64,000 bases of DNA from Cephalopachus bancanus (taxonomy: Eukaryota; Chordata; Mammalia; Primates; Tarsiidae). The position numbers were made by a program, and so were the translations under genes. Position 1 is the first letter of the stretch. Every line of letters starts with the position of its first letter. Below are positions 34,898-46,750 of the stretch, piece after piece. The DNA is taken from assembly GCA_027257055.1 (NCBI GenBank), contig JAPVLO010000073.1, positions 5,012,501 through 5,076,500 of the forward strand, read 5' to 3'. Below the pieces are notes generated by a model. That model saw only the letters and a program-made list of their open reading frames with translations. It was not told where the DNA came from and did not search any database.

Positions 34898-35830
34898 TGT
34901 AAAGTCACAGTTCCTAAGATCACCCTCATTTCAGACACAAATTACAAGTTCAGGGTGTTCTCAAAACCACCTTCAGTTTTGATAATTCACTAGAAGGGTT
35001 TATAGACTTCACTGAAAACTATTATAATCACAGTGACAGTTTATTACAGAAAAAAAATTAAAATCAGCCAAAGGAAGAGGCACATAGGACAGAGTACAGT
35101 AAGGTTCCAAACATGAAACTTCCATTGTCTTTTCTCTGTGAAATCAAGATACTCTTCTAGCATTACTATATGCTAATATACATGGAATACTACTAACCAA
35201 AGAAGCTTATCTAAGTTTTGGCATTCTTTGGGACTCCATTTTGTAGTCATAAATGACTGGCTGATCTCCTATATGATTGCTCTCAGCCTCTGCATCGATT
35301 GATATTGTGTGATCCAAAGCCTCCACCCTAAATTACATTATCGGTTCTGGCATAATCAGCACCCACTCTTGGACAATTGGTTGTCCTAAAATGCAGTGAA
35401 GTCAGTTTTCACCCTAAACAAGAAAACTTTTTATCAGAAATGACATAGATTACTTTCCAGAAACCAAGGGTAAAGGCCAGACTCTTCTTTGGGCAAGGCC
35501 AAATTCTTTTGTTTTTTTTTGAGTTGGAGTCTCACTCTGTCGCCCAGACTGGAGTGCAGTGGCCGCTCCTGGCCACCGCAGCCTCGACCTGCTGGCCTCC
35601 GGCGATCCTTCCGCCTCAGCCTTCCGAGTAGCCGGAATTACAGGCATGTGCTACCACACCCAGGTGATTTTTTGATTTATTGTAGAGATGAGGTCTCGCT
35701 GCCCAGGCGGGTCTCAAACCCGCGGGCTCAGGCAATCCACTCACCTCAGCCTCCCAAAGGCGCGGGATTACAGGCTGAGCCACCGAGCCTGGCTAGGCCA
35801 AATTCTTTACAGCACAAGTAAACCTGTGGC
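34898..35830 (-). mobile_element. MLT2-like ERVL LTR, copy A, split by an Alu
   Basis: 'cagtttattacagaaaaaaaattaaaatcagcc', 'ggaagaggcacataggacagagt' and TGATATTGTGTGATCCAAAG match copy B at 43067-43690 and resemble the ERVL LTR family MLT2. AATAAA-type signals read on the minus strand, so I assign minus orientation. A young Alu (35510-35794) interrupts it at AGGCCAAATTCTTT. No retroviral gene is present. Confidence 0.65.
35510..35794 (-). repeat. Alu element, young subfamily
   Basis: Full reverse Alu with 14-bp perfect target-site duplications AGGCCAAATTCTTT at 35496-35509 and 35795-35808. Carries all young marks: GTGGCCGCTCCTGGCCAC, CTCGCTGCCCAGGCGGGTCT, AACCCGCGGGCTC and CAAAGGCGCGGGATTACAG. 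The related LTR copy B at 43.66 kb shows the uninterrupted site. Confidence 0.96.
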
Positions 35831-36059
35831 CTTTGGACAAAGTTCTCTCTTACAACAAAATAATCATATTTGAGCATCCACATTTAACGCAGCTTTTATC
35901 ACAGAAACAGTAATAACATTAATATTAATATGCCTAACATTCAGAGGAAGCAGTATGGAGGTAGAGATACATTTAAAGAAAAGCCTAATCCACTTTCCAT
36001 TTTCATAGTTTTGCCCCTTGATCTCGCATTATTTGGTAGTAGTGGAAGACCTGATGACT

Positions 36060-37390
36060 TCTTTTTTTATTCTATCTTTTATTTTAGATTCAGGGGGTTC
36101 CTGTGCATGTTTGTTACACAGACATATTGTAGTGGTTGGAATTGGGTCGTAGGTGACCCATTCCTGAAATAGTAAACATTGTACCAAATAGGTAATTTCT
36201 GAACCCTAATTCTCCTCTTTACCTCCACCTCCTTGTTGATGTTACCAGTGCCTATTATTTCCATCTTTGTGACCATTTAGCTGTTGCATACAAGTGAGAA
36301 CATGTGGTGTTTGATTTTCTGTTTCTCAGTCAGTTCGCTTAGGATGAAAATCTCCAGCTCCTCCATGTTGCTGCAAAGGACATGATTTCATTCATTTTTA
36401 TGGCTACATAGTATTCTGTGATGTACATATACCACATTATCTTTATCCAGTCAATTATTTGTGGGCACTTAGGTTGGGTGCATGATTTTGCTATTATGAC
36501 TCATACTCTAGTATGTAAATGAACATATGAGTACAGATATCTTTTTATATGTTGATTTATTTTCCTTTGGGTAGATCCCTAGTAGTTGAATTGCTGGTCA
36601 AATAATAATTAAATATTTAGTACTTTGAGAAATCTCTATATTGTTTTCCATAGAAGTTGAAATAGTTTTTAATCCCACCAACAATGAATAAGCAATATCT
36701 GTCAGTGTATGTCAATATCTTCTTTTGTTTTGATGATTTTTTAAAAATTTCTGGCTTAATTTCATTTTTTACCCAGAGATCATTCAAGAGTGAGTTTTTT
36801 AGTTTTCACATAGTGGTGAAGTTTTGGGACCTTCTCTTAGTGGTGATTTCTAATTTTATTTCACTGTGATCCAAGAAGATACTTGGTATAATTTTGATGT
36901 TTTTTAATTTATTGAGGCTTACTTTATGACCAAGCATATGGTCTATATTGGAGAATGCTCCATGCATAGATAAGAAGAATGTATATTTTCAGTTGTTGAG
37001 TGGGAAGTTCTGTAGATGTCTATTAGTTTTATTTGGTCTATAGTTCAGTTTAAGTTCAGTGTTTCTTTGTTAATTTTCTCCCTCAATGATCTGTCTAGTG
37101 ATATCAGTGGGGTGTTGAAGTCACCCACTATCATGATATTGCTATTGACATGTTTTCTGAGGTCAAGTATTCTCTGTTTCATGAATTTGAGTGCTTTGGA
37201 GTTTGGTGCATATATGTCTAAGATAGTTAAATCTTCTTATTGAATTGCACCCTTTATCATTATATAATGCCCTTCTTTGTCTTTTTTTTCTTTCTGTTTT
37301 TGGTTTAAAGTCTGAGCTATCTGATATAGGTCTGATAGAGCAGGCTACTCCTGCTCATTTTTGTTTTCAACTCACCTGATAAATCTTTTT
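36060..37390 (-). mobile_element. L1 copy with internal deletion
   Basis: Reading leftward, it ends at 36060-36670 in an L1 3' UTR ('tattttagattcagggggttcctgtgcatg', 'aacatgtggtgtttgattttctg', 'gctgcaaaggacatgatttcattc'). The part 36680-37390 instead resembles upstream ORF2, in or near the endonuclease region ('tggtctatagttcagtttaag', GGGGTGTTGAAGTCACCCAC, 'ccctttatcattatataatgccc'). The reverse-transcriptase part is missing, so the element is deleted or composite, with no intact frame. Confidence 0.75.
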
Positions 37391-37394
37391 CCAC

Positions 37395-38885
37395 CTTTTT
37401 TTTTCCATTTTAAAATTTTTTATCTTAAAGATGTGGGGTACAATTTAGGATTAGATATACAAGTGGTCATCATACAGGTAAAGTTTGGGCCTCCCTTTGG
37501 TCTCCATTTTGCGTGGCTTGAGATCAGCTACTGTTATTGACAGTTGTGTCCTGCACCCCTCCCCCCAACAGTATCTCTCTACTCCCAATCCCTTTCTTAT
37601 TGTATTTTGGTCAAGGTTCAGGGTCCACTTATGAGGTAGAACATGTGGTACTCTGTTCTTTGTTTCTGTGACAGACCACTGATAGACTCTAAACTTATCC
37701 AAGTTGCTGTGAAATCCATGTTTGTCCTTCTTTATGGCTGCATAATATAGTCCATTGTGTACATGTAAAACATTTTTTTAAAATCCAGTTTTGATGGACT
37801 GCTTGGTTGGTTCCATGTTTGTGTTATTGTGAATAGTGCTGTAATAAACATGCTCGTGTAGGTATCTTTTGGGCAGAAGAGTTCCTCTAGGTATATTCCC
37901 AGTACAGGGATTGCTGGGTCATATAGAAGGTCAATGTCTATCTAGTTCTTTTAGAAATCACCACACTGTCTTCCAAAGTAGTTGCACTAGTTTGCATTCC
38001 CACCAGTGATGTAGAAACATTCCTTTTTCTCTGCATCCTTACCAGTGTCTGTTGTTGTTTGTTTTATTAATGATGGCCATTCTTACTGGGGTTAGGTGGT
38101 ATCTCTGTGGTTTTGATTTGCATTTCTCTGATGATTGATGAGGCTGAGCACTTTTGCATGTGTCTGCTGGCTGCCCATATCGCTTCTTTTGAGAAGTATC
38201 TATTCATGTCTTTTGTCCACTTTTCATGGGGCTGTTTGCTTTTTCCTTGCAGCACATTTGAGTTCCTTGTAGATCCAGGATGTTAGGCCTTTGTCAGATA
38301 GACAGTAGGCAAATATTCTTTCCCTGTGAACTGTCTCTCTTCTCTCTTGATGGTTTCTTTTGCTTTGTAGAAGCTTTCCAGATTGGTGAGGTACCACTTG
38401 TCTATCTTATCTCTTATGGCATGGGCACTTGGGGTTTTGATGAGGAATCGGTTGCCAGTTCCAATTTCCATAAGGGTGTCTCCTGAATTTTCTAAGGTTT
38501 TTATAGTTTGCAATTTTATGTTTAAGTCTTTGATCCATTTAGAATTGATTTTTGTGTATGGTGATAGGCAGGAGTCCTGTTTCAATCCAGTTTTCCCAGC
38601 ACCATTTACTGAATAAGTTCTCCTCTCCCCAGTGGTTGTTGTTGGAGGCTTTGTTGGAGATGAGTTGGTTGAGAAATTGAGGTTTGGCTTCCAGAATCTC
38701 TATCCTGTCCCATTGGTTCATATCCCTATTCTTGTGCTAGTACCAGGTTATTTTGATTATTGTAGCCTTAAAGTAAAGTTTAAAGTCTGGAATTGTGACA
38801 CCTCCTGCTTTGTTTCTTTTGCTAAGGATTGTTTTGGCTTTTGTGGTCCTTTATGTTTCCATATGAATTTCTGTAACTCACAGTC
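37395..38885 (-). mobile_element. L1 3' part (body of a 5'-inverted insertion)
   Basis: Minus-strand L1 with a poly(A) (T-run at 37396), 3' UTR, and the ORF2 C-terminal region. A 100-residue frame at 38283-38585 (-) has the L1 phrases YTKINSKWIKDLN, IKTLENSGDT and DKIDKW. A frame at 38067-38255 continues with [13 protein letters not shown] and REMQIKTT. Frameshifts separate them, so the element is dead. It resembles primate L1 but with a distinct 3' UTR. Confidence 0.9.
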
Positions 38886-38887
38886 AA

Positions 38888-39097
38888 CATATTGGCCTGA
38901 AAACCAGAACAAGATAAGGCTGTCCACTCTCACCCCTCTTGTTCAACACTGTGTTGAAATTTCTAATTAGAGCAATTGAAAAAGAGAAGGAAATCAGTCA
39001 TATCAGTAACCAAATAGGAAAAGAGAAAATTGTTATCCATCTTTGCTGATGATATGATCTTATACCTCAAAAACCCAAGAGAATCTGTTAAAAGCTT
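38888..39097 (+). mobile_element. Inverted L1 ORF2 reverse-transcriptase segment
   Basis: Plus-strand L1 sequence: GATAAGGCTGTCCACTCTCA and then a frame containing [13 protein letters not shown], which holds the FADD catalytic motif of the L1 reverse transcriptase. It lies directly beside the minus-strand L1 at 37395-38885. In L1 order it belongs upstream of that part, so it is the inverted 5' end of the same insertion. Confidence 0.88.
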
Positions 39098-40170
39098 CTC
39101 TTATAAAGGTCTTAATCTCATATATGAGGGAGGAGCTCTCATAATCAAATCACTCTTAAAGCCCTCACCTCTTAATACTATCACATTGGCCATTAAGTTT
39201 CAACTCATGAATTTTGGAGGAGACACATTCAAACCATAGCAGCATCAAGATAGTTCCATTGCCTGCTCCTTTAGGGCTTAAAAAGTCTGACAGTCTTCTT
39301 TCATTTTGTTCATTTCTCTGTTTTCTTTATTCCTAGCTGGCAATATTTCTGCTAGTATGATCCTATCTCTGTTACTGGATTTCACTGAGATGGTGGATCT
39401 AGTCCATGTCTCAAATCTATGCTAATCTCCTGATCAATCAGTCACCTGGACACTCATTTAGTGGTCTCTTCCAAACATACTTCCTCATTTTTTTCAACAT
39501 AGATAGGTTGAGAATTTTCCAAATTTTAAATTTCTTCTTTCTCTTCATTTAATGTTTACATCTTCAAGTCATTTCTTCTCAAATTTTAATATAAGCAGTC
39601 TGAAGAAGCCAAGCCACAATTTCAATAGTTTGATTAAAATATCTTCAACTGACTATATCCAGTTTTATTGGTTGCAAGTTCTAACTACACTAGACAAAAT
39701 ACTGGAACATAAACAAAATTCTGTAGATACTACATGTCTATAAAACACTGAAGCATGACCATAATTTAGCCAAGTTCTTTGTCACTTTATAACAAGAATT
39801 CCTTTGCTTATTTCCAATATCATGTTCCTAATTTCCCTCTGAGGTCTCATTAGCATGACTTTCAAAATTTTATTCATGGCAATCTAAGTTTCTTCTTGTA
39901 TGCACCTCACAACACTTTTAGCCTCTATATATTACCTAATTCCAAAGCTGCTTACACATTTTTAGATATTTATTATAGCAGCATACCTACTTCTTGGTAA
40001 CTACTTATGTCTTAGCCCTTTCAGGTTACCCTATAAAAATATCTTAGAGTGAGCTGCTTAAATATCATTTCTCACAATATCATTTCTTACTCTAAGTCTC
40101 TTTCAAGGTGTTAATGTAATATTGGGTTTTTGTCATTGCAGCCAGTTATTCATTTCTTCACCTTCAGCTG
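39098..40170 (-). mobile_element. Probable MaLR (MLT1/MST-like) element remnant
   Basis: 39098-39240 matches the antisense 5' half of an MLT1-type LTR ('ctcttaatactatcacattgg', CAACTCATGAATTTTGGAGG, 'cattcaaaccatagca'). 39240-39995 resembles MaLR internal sequence ('caacacttttagcctctatatattacc', AATTCCAAAGCTGCTTACAC). 40005-40165 resembles the other antisense LTR. Together they suggest a partial proviral MaLR copy. It has no retroviral coding capacity. Confidence 0.5.
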
Positions 40171-40174
40171 CTAT

Positions 40175-41980
40175 TCTCTTCATTTATAACTAAACACTTC
40201 CACCTTTGGAAGGAATATTAAGTTCTGCCAAAGTGCTGATATAGATTTTCAGCAGCAATACCAGTCTGACAAGTGCCTCCCACTCAGTTCACTTCCAGCT
40301 ATTTAGAGTAGAGGTCACATTTGGAACCACAGTGGTACATACCTAGTCAGCTATCTTGACCACTAGGCTATATGGTCACATTCATTGTCAACCAATGTTT
40401 TGCCAGATGGGATGAAAGCATAATTCATCCCATCATGCCTTGGGAATTCTGACATAAGCTCTAAAAAGCATAGTTCCAGTTCCTTACTCACCATGCCTAC
40501 TCCCAGTATTCACAGCTGCAGCATTAGTCTTGGCACTATTGCATCAGGTAGGAAGAAGGAAAAGTCAAATGACATGGTATGATTGTGAAGACTGGCACAC
40601 ATGAAATCCATAAGGAAAGGCAGCATAACAGAAACTCAGGCAAGAGTTGATGTTTCGATCTGGAGACAGAATTTCCTCTTTTTCAGGAAACCTCAGGCTT
40701 TCACCTGATTAAATGAGGCCCGTTCATGTTGTGGAGGCTAAGCTCCTTGACTTAAGGTAAACTGATTATGGATATTAATCATATCTATAACATATCTTTG
40801 TAGCAACATGTAGACTAGTGTTTGACCAAACAACTGGCACCAAACCTAGCCATGTTGACACATAAAATTACCTATCACATCGTCTTTAATCAACCTTCTA
40901 AACAGGATGCCATAGACTCATCTTTAAACTAACTCCTACAGACCAAATTGCTCTTTACCAATTTATTATGGAACTTCTCTCTCCCTTTTAAAGCATTTCT
41001 CCAACATTGCTGAAGACATTATGGATGGTTTAGATTTCAGGATTATTTTAGGTCCTTCAGTCATAAGGGGCAGTTTCAATTAATGTCCAATAGCATGTTA
41101 GTAATTGTCTCCCAAATGGGCATTTTGTGGTTCCAAATCCAAGTGGTTGTCTCTAGGTAGTGATTACTGGCTTTTGTCATCAGTTCAGACCATGCTCCAT
41201 ACATGTTGTACACAGCATTTGTCCGTATCAATACTCTAGCTTATAAAAGGGCATTATTTAAAGAGATTTTATTTATTTATTTATTCATTCATTCATTCCC
41301 AGGCATTCCATACTGTTTTAAATTTAATGTGTTTAAATTTAATGTGTTTACTGTTTTAAATGTGCATATTCAACCAATTATATTGATTCTCATTTAGCAT
41401 GTTTAATCATTATTGGCGGAAAGGTATGTTTGCACGCTTTCTGTTTTAAAATACTAGGTATGGGAAAAATTCTGCAGTAAAACACACTATTCATCCCTAT
41501 GATATATTCGCAAACACTTCACATAAATCTTGACTAAGCATTTTAAATCCCATTGAAACTTTCACCTTAATCCCATTAATTATTACTTTCTTATATCCTC
41601 CCAACCTAACTGTATCCCCTGCAGGACTTCTTCAATAGGTCTTGGAACCCCAGTGTATCAGGTCCCCTTGTCAAAAAATCTCAGAAAGGTTTCTTCTCCA
41701 CTCCTTGATCTTTTTAACCATATAATCTTGCGCCCCAGCCAAGGATTGGACCATGGGACCCAGGCACACTAGTTAGTACTTATGTTGATAAGATTTCAGG
41801 ATCATTAGCCCCCAGAAATTGGAGGTTAGATTTCTAATTGTCATTTTTGCCTTGTGGCTTTAAAAAATCCCTCTAAACTAGAGTTATAAAGAAGATTTAT
41901 GTAGGACTTTTCAATGTTGGGGTAACTGCATAGGCTCCCATTTGTCTACCCAACTCCCAAGAATGCTATATTTCATTACC
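40175..41980. other. No feature assigned
   Basis: Contains a TTTA/TTCA run at about 41268-41299 and a 15-base direct repeat TTTAAATTTAATGTG near 41320-41350. The rest may be decayed ERV-internal sequence, since LTR pieces lie on both sides, but I cannot show it. Confidence 0.35.
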
Positions 41981-41994
41981 TGATTTATTTATTC

Positions 41995-42500
41995 CATTTC
42001 TTAAAAACTATTAAAAGATTTATACCCTGCCAGGATGAGTCCCTGACTTCTCCCTCATTTCCTCTTTGTGTTTTGTGCCATCAATGTTTGCTTTATTTAT
42101 TGGTTTTTTTTTTTTTTTTTTTGGTCAGGGTCTCACTCTGTCACCCAGGTTGGAGTGCAGTGGCATGATCATGGCTCACAGAAGCTTCAACCTCCTGGGC
42201 TCAAGTGATCTACCAACCTCAGCCTCCCAGTGTCTGCATACAGGTGCATGCCATCATGCCTGGCTAATTTTTTTTTTTTTTCAGAGATGATGTTTAGCTA
42301 TGTTGCCCAGGCTGGTCTTGACCTCCTGGGCTCCAGCAGTCCTCCCAACTCAGCCTCCCAAAGTGCTAGGATTACGGGCATGGGCCATTGCATCTGGATA
42401 GTCATATACCATTTCTTAGTAACTACTTAAAAATTTCCACCCTACTGAGATGAGTCCCTTGACTCTCCACCTCATTTTTCCCTATTCTTTTGTGAATCAG
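41995..42500. repeat. Diverged direct repeat (about 85 bp) flanking an Alu
   Basis: 41995-42080 and 42410-42500 share CCATTTCTTA, GATGAGTCCCT(T)GACT and a TTTTGTG end, in the same order with substitutions. The Alu at 42104-42400 lies between them. The repeat is far longer than a target-site duplication, so it is a local duplication. Confidence 0.65.
42104..42400 (-). repeat. Alu element (old, AluJ-like)
   Basis: Reverse Alu from a long T-run through GGTCTCACTCTGTCACCCAG, a second T-run at 42269-42281, and ending AGGATTACGGGCATGGGCCA. Lacks the young marks. Confidence 0.92.
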
Positions 42501-42504
42501 TCTA

Positions 42505-43065
42505 AACTTGTTCACTATGTTGTTTCAGCACAATTGTTTCCCTTTGGAAGTAGTTCTGATTCTGGTGACTATCATAGGGATTGACTGAATTTCAAACTTG
42601 TCTCGGCATCAGCATCCATCCCCAAATCTTCTTTTCTTTTACTTTCAATTTTGTTTTACCCACAGGTAAGGGCCCCAAGACCAATGACTGTAGCTTGGAC
42701 TAGCTGGAATACAAGACTGCTCCAGCTTTAGAATCTGTCTCAACATTTTTCATTACTTTCATTTTAGTTATAACAGACAATAATGACGAAGGCATTATGT
42801 ATTTTCACTTATTTCTTGTTAATTTGCATTTTCATGTGCATCTGGTGAACTATCTCCCTGGGAGTTGCAAATTCCATTTGTAACTTTTACTTCCAGATTA
42901 TGGCACCATTGTAATTTCAAACCATGACGACTCTGTGGCCATCGTGAAATAAAAGACTCATCATTTCCACCCTCTCATCTTTCTTTTTCCTGAACGGTAA
43001 GTCAAGGTTGTTCTAGTGAATCCCACTTCACAGAAATCAACCGCAAAGAGTTAGGGTCAACTATA
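42505..43065. other. No feature assigned
   Basis: Moderate GC, possibly decayed repeat; no gene recognised. Confidence 0.35.
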
Positions 43066-43066
43066 C

Positions 43067-43690
43067 AGTTAGAAGTCACTGTTCCCAATACTACCCTCAC
43101 TTCGGACACCAATTACACATTTTCTGGGATTTCCTAAACAACCCACAGTGTTGATAATTTGCTGTATAACCCACTGAAAATGTTTACACTCATAGTTATG
43201 GTTTACTACAGGGAAAGAATGCAGGTTGGAATCAGCAAAAGGAAGAGAATCTTAAGGCAGAGTCCAGGAGGGCTCCAGACATAAATTGTCATAGTTCTCT
43301 CTCCATGGCCATGATATGTGGCAATATGAATTGAACACTGCTAACCAGGGATGCTTACATGAACTTCAGTATTAAAGTTTGTATTGGGCTTTATTCCATA
43401 GTCATGATTGATCAGCACATAAGGTTAATCTCAGCCTCCAGATTCACTGATATTGTGTGATCCAGTTACCCTACATTTTCATATTTCTGGTCTTTCTACA
43501 TGGTCAGCCTTTGCCCTAAGACTATTGGATATGGCTGGTCCCACAGTAACATCCAGTGTAGCTAATTCCCATTTTGAACAAGGACACGTCTATGAAGTAA
43601 AATTTAGATTAACTTCCAGAAACCAAGGACAAAATCAAACCTCTCTTTGAGCAAGGCTAAATTCTTTACTACAGAAAAATAAACCCTACA
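43067..43690 (-). mobile_element. MLT2-like ERVL LTR, copy B, uninterrupted
   Basis: Same family as 34898-35830: 'ggtttactacagggaaagaatgc', GGAATCAGCAAAAGGAAGAG and TGATATTGTGTGATCCAGTT. It contains the intact 'gcaaggctaaattctttactaca' that in copy A is split by the Alu. No coding capacity; the frame at 43453-43650 is incidental. Confidence 0.65.
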
Positions 43691-44090
43691 TAGTAGTGTT
43701 GGCTTCCAGTTTCTCTTTGATAAGGAACTAAGTGAAACATTCAGCCACGGTCATGGAGTCATTTTCTGTATGCCTAACCTTGCTGTGTTATCTTCTGCAA
43801 AGTTATTGCCTGCTGGTATTGCCTGCTTCCATTGTCAATTCCTTCATTTCCGATCATTAAAAGTTTACATACATGGCTACTTTTTCTTTGTCCTGGGTAA
43901 ATGAAAGATCTTTTGACACTTCATTCTTAAGAAGAATCTCATCCTGCCAGGAAAGGAACTAAAAGAGGAACATCATTTTCTGAGAGACTTGGCACTTCCT
44001 GTGTAACACCATTAAAGATTCCCTAAGCAACTGCATCCATTTCTAGTCATAGGTTTTACATTCTACGGATTACCTAAATTTGTAACATGG

Positions 44091-44230
44091 TAGTTCTCAA
44101 ACTTCATCTAAATCACCTGGAGATCTTCTGATTCAGTTGGTCTGTGGCGTAAATGGAATTTTGCACGTCTAAGTTCCCAGGGGATGCGATGCTGCTGGTC
44201 TGCAAACCTCATGTTGTGAACCACTGTTAT
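44091..44230 (+). mobile_element. MER5A-type hAT-Charlie element
   Basis: 'gtagttctcaaacttcatctaaatcacctgg' through TCCCAGGGGATGCGATGCTG to GTTGTGAACCACTG matches the MER5A palindromic ends and body. Short non-autonomous DNA transposon. Confidence 0.85.
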
Positions 44231-44239
44231 AGCACATGG

Positions 44240-46285
44240 TTTTAGAAATCATCTGTTCACCTCTGCTTCTATTTTGAAAGGTATGCTTTTAAATTGTAGG
44301 AAGAGTGTTGTTCATCAGTATGTTTTCATGATCTAGCAGAGCACTTTGAAAATAATCAATATGCATTTGTTGATTGAATGAATGATCATGTGGTTTCAAA
44401 CTTTATACTACTCATATCAATGCTTCCTCTACTTACATCTTTGAGAATAGTAGCATGACTCTATTTTTCACATATGTTGTGTTTGTACTTTCATTATTAA
44501 TTTAAAAATATTATTTTCTTTCTTTTTAATAACTTGAGCCTTATACATTCATTGCTGATAGTATTTGCAGAAACTGTTTTGCTAAATCATGAGATATGTC
44601 TGCGTGTGGTGGGTTTAGTGTATTATTTTTATTTTATTATTTTTGAATTGATATTATAAAATTGTTACATAAAATATTTGGCAGCTGTACACCTTGTAGA
44701 CAAAATTAATGAAAAAGAAAAATTTATAGAATGTAGGCTAATTTGAAAGTGTGATGAAAAATATCCTCAGAAATTAAAGTTTGGAGAATAGTAAAAAGTA
44801 CAAAAATGTATTGATAGTCTTTCTGAAGATTTTCCCTCTTAATTTTCCCTCTTTTATATCACTTAACTTTCTCTAAAACTAGCACTATAAATTTTAAGAA
44901 ATTAGCAAACCAATTTACCTTAGACCATTATTGAGACCAATCTCATTAGCTAGGTAAGGCTCAACTTAGTTTTATCTCTCTTCCTTAAAATATATAATTA
45001 AGAGAACCAGTACAGGAAAAAGTATGCTTAAAGGGGTGGTAGGATTTACCTTTGTAATTATGAGTATCTGCAATAACTAGGATTATTCAACTTTGCAAAA
45101 GAAAAGTTAAGTAAACAAAATTAATGTTATGAAAGATCTAGCATAATTTGATTGATTTCTTCTTTGCATCAATCCGATAATATGTTGAAAATAGTCACTG
45201 GATGATATTAGTGAGATGTAATTTTAAAACCATAAAGAGATATATTTCTCTATACAGCATGAAATCAAACAATAAAATTCTTAACCACTGAAAATTTAGT
45301 GCTAAATTCCACGGCCATATTTTAAAAAATAACTTTGAAAAATTACTATTAGTTTGAAGTCAAGACTCACGACAGACTTAAAACTAAGATTTAAAGGAAA
45401 TATGTTAACATTTGTTGACTAAAAAAGAACCACTTATTAAACTGAAGATACATAGCTTTATGATAATTTTACTTAATGTGGAAACATCAGTATTTACTGA
45501 TACATAAAAACAACATGAAATGTGAAATATCTTGTTTGTGTCCAATTTGAGGAAATTGTTACAAAAGGAGTCATTTATTTTAGTTATATAATGAGTCTGT
45601 TATTATAAAATGTATTTTTGATTCATGCTGGACCTAAAATATTTAGTCTTGATTTCACTAAGTAATTGCACCTTTGGAAAATGAAAACCATACTAGAACT
45701 GAGAAGGTGTTTTGTAATCCAGCCTTAGTTAAATCTGTGAACTAGGTTAAGTTTTTCCTTTAGGCTAGCCCACTTCCTTCTGGTGTCTAATATAGTACTT
45801 TCATTCTATTTCAGGGCTTTCCACTTATGGAACATACTTCCAAATCTATAGGTTTCAGGTCTCTAATAGGTGATGATTTGCTAATCCTGTGGCATAAACT
45901 GTGCTGTGTGCAGATCCTACCAACTGGATAGGGTGCTGTAGACCATGGCTTCATAACTCAATTAGTGAAAACTGCTGACTCTTAGAGTTGTTGGAGACCT
46001 TAGAAATAAGTCACTTTCCATACAAGACAAGAATCCCACCCATGGAATCTCTTCAGTAACAGATCCTGTGAAAGGAAGTCTACTACTTTTCAAGGTGAGG
46101 CATTCTAGTAGTTGCAAAGTTTTGTTTTACATTACACCAAAACCATGAGGTAGAAAACTATAGAAGAAAGAACATTGCTTTTGGAGAAGGTTCAAGGCCA
46201 AAATTAAGCTTCACCACTCACTGTGTGAACATAGACATGGCTCTTGACTTTGTTGATCTCAATTTCCTAGTAAATGAAGAGACAT
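44240..46285. other. AT-rich sequence, no gene recognised
   Basis: 44370-44395 has a TTGAATGAATGATC trace of an L2 end. Nothing else assigned. Confidence 0.35.
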
Positions 46286-46289
46286 AAAA

Positions 46290-46750
46290 GAAAATTCTCC
46301 ACCACTGGATGAATAGATAAAGAAAATGTAGAATGGAATACTATTTGGTTTTGAAAAAGAAGAAAATTCTGTCATTTGAGACATTTGAAAGTTCTGTCAT
46401 TTGAAATAACATGGAAGACATTATGCTGTGTAAAATAAGTCAGGAACAGGAGTAAAAATATTACATGATCTTACTTAAACATGGAATATAAAGCAAACAC
46501 CTAGAAGCAGAGAGTAAACTGGTAGTTACCAGAGGCTAGGTGTGAGGCAAATTGAGAGATGTTGGCCAATGTGTACAATGTTTTAGTGACATTGGAGGAT
46601 TAAATTTTTTGAGATTTATTACACAGCATGAAGACTATAGTTAATAGTAATGCATAGATAGTATATTTTAATATTGCTAAGAAAGTAAATTTTCAAATGC
46701 TGTCAAAAACTGATGAGTATTTGAGGTGATGGATGTGTTAATTGGCTTAT
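46290..46750 (+). mobile_element. L1 3' UTR fragment (MA/MB-like), left part
   Basis: Plus-strand phrases: 'actggatgaatagataaagaa', AAACTGGTAGTTACCAGAGG, 'tattacacagcatgaagactatagttaa' and GGTGATGGATGTGTTAATTGG. Its expected continuation reappears near 47030 ('gtatacatatatcatgacatcactttgtac'). Confidence 0.75.

Noticed and set aside
35489..35821. 110-residue frame reading [19 protein letters not shown] sequence; similar at 49254-49640 and 61742-62041
   Set aside because: These are translated antisense Alu sequences, not genes.
38283..38585. 100-residue minus frame as a host gene
   Set aside because: Its phrases are those of the L1 ORF2 C-terminus; it is part of a dead L1.
43453..43650. 65-residue frame
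   Set aside because: Lies inside the ERVL LTR copy B and is incidental.
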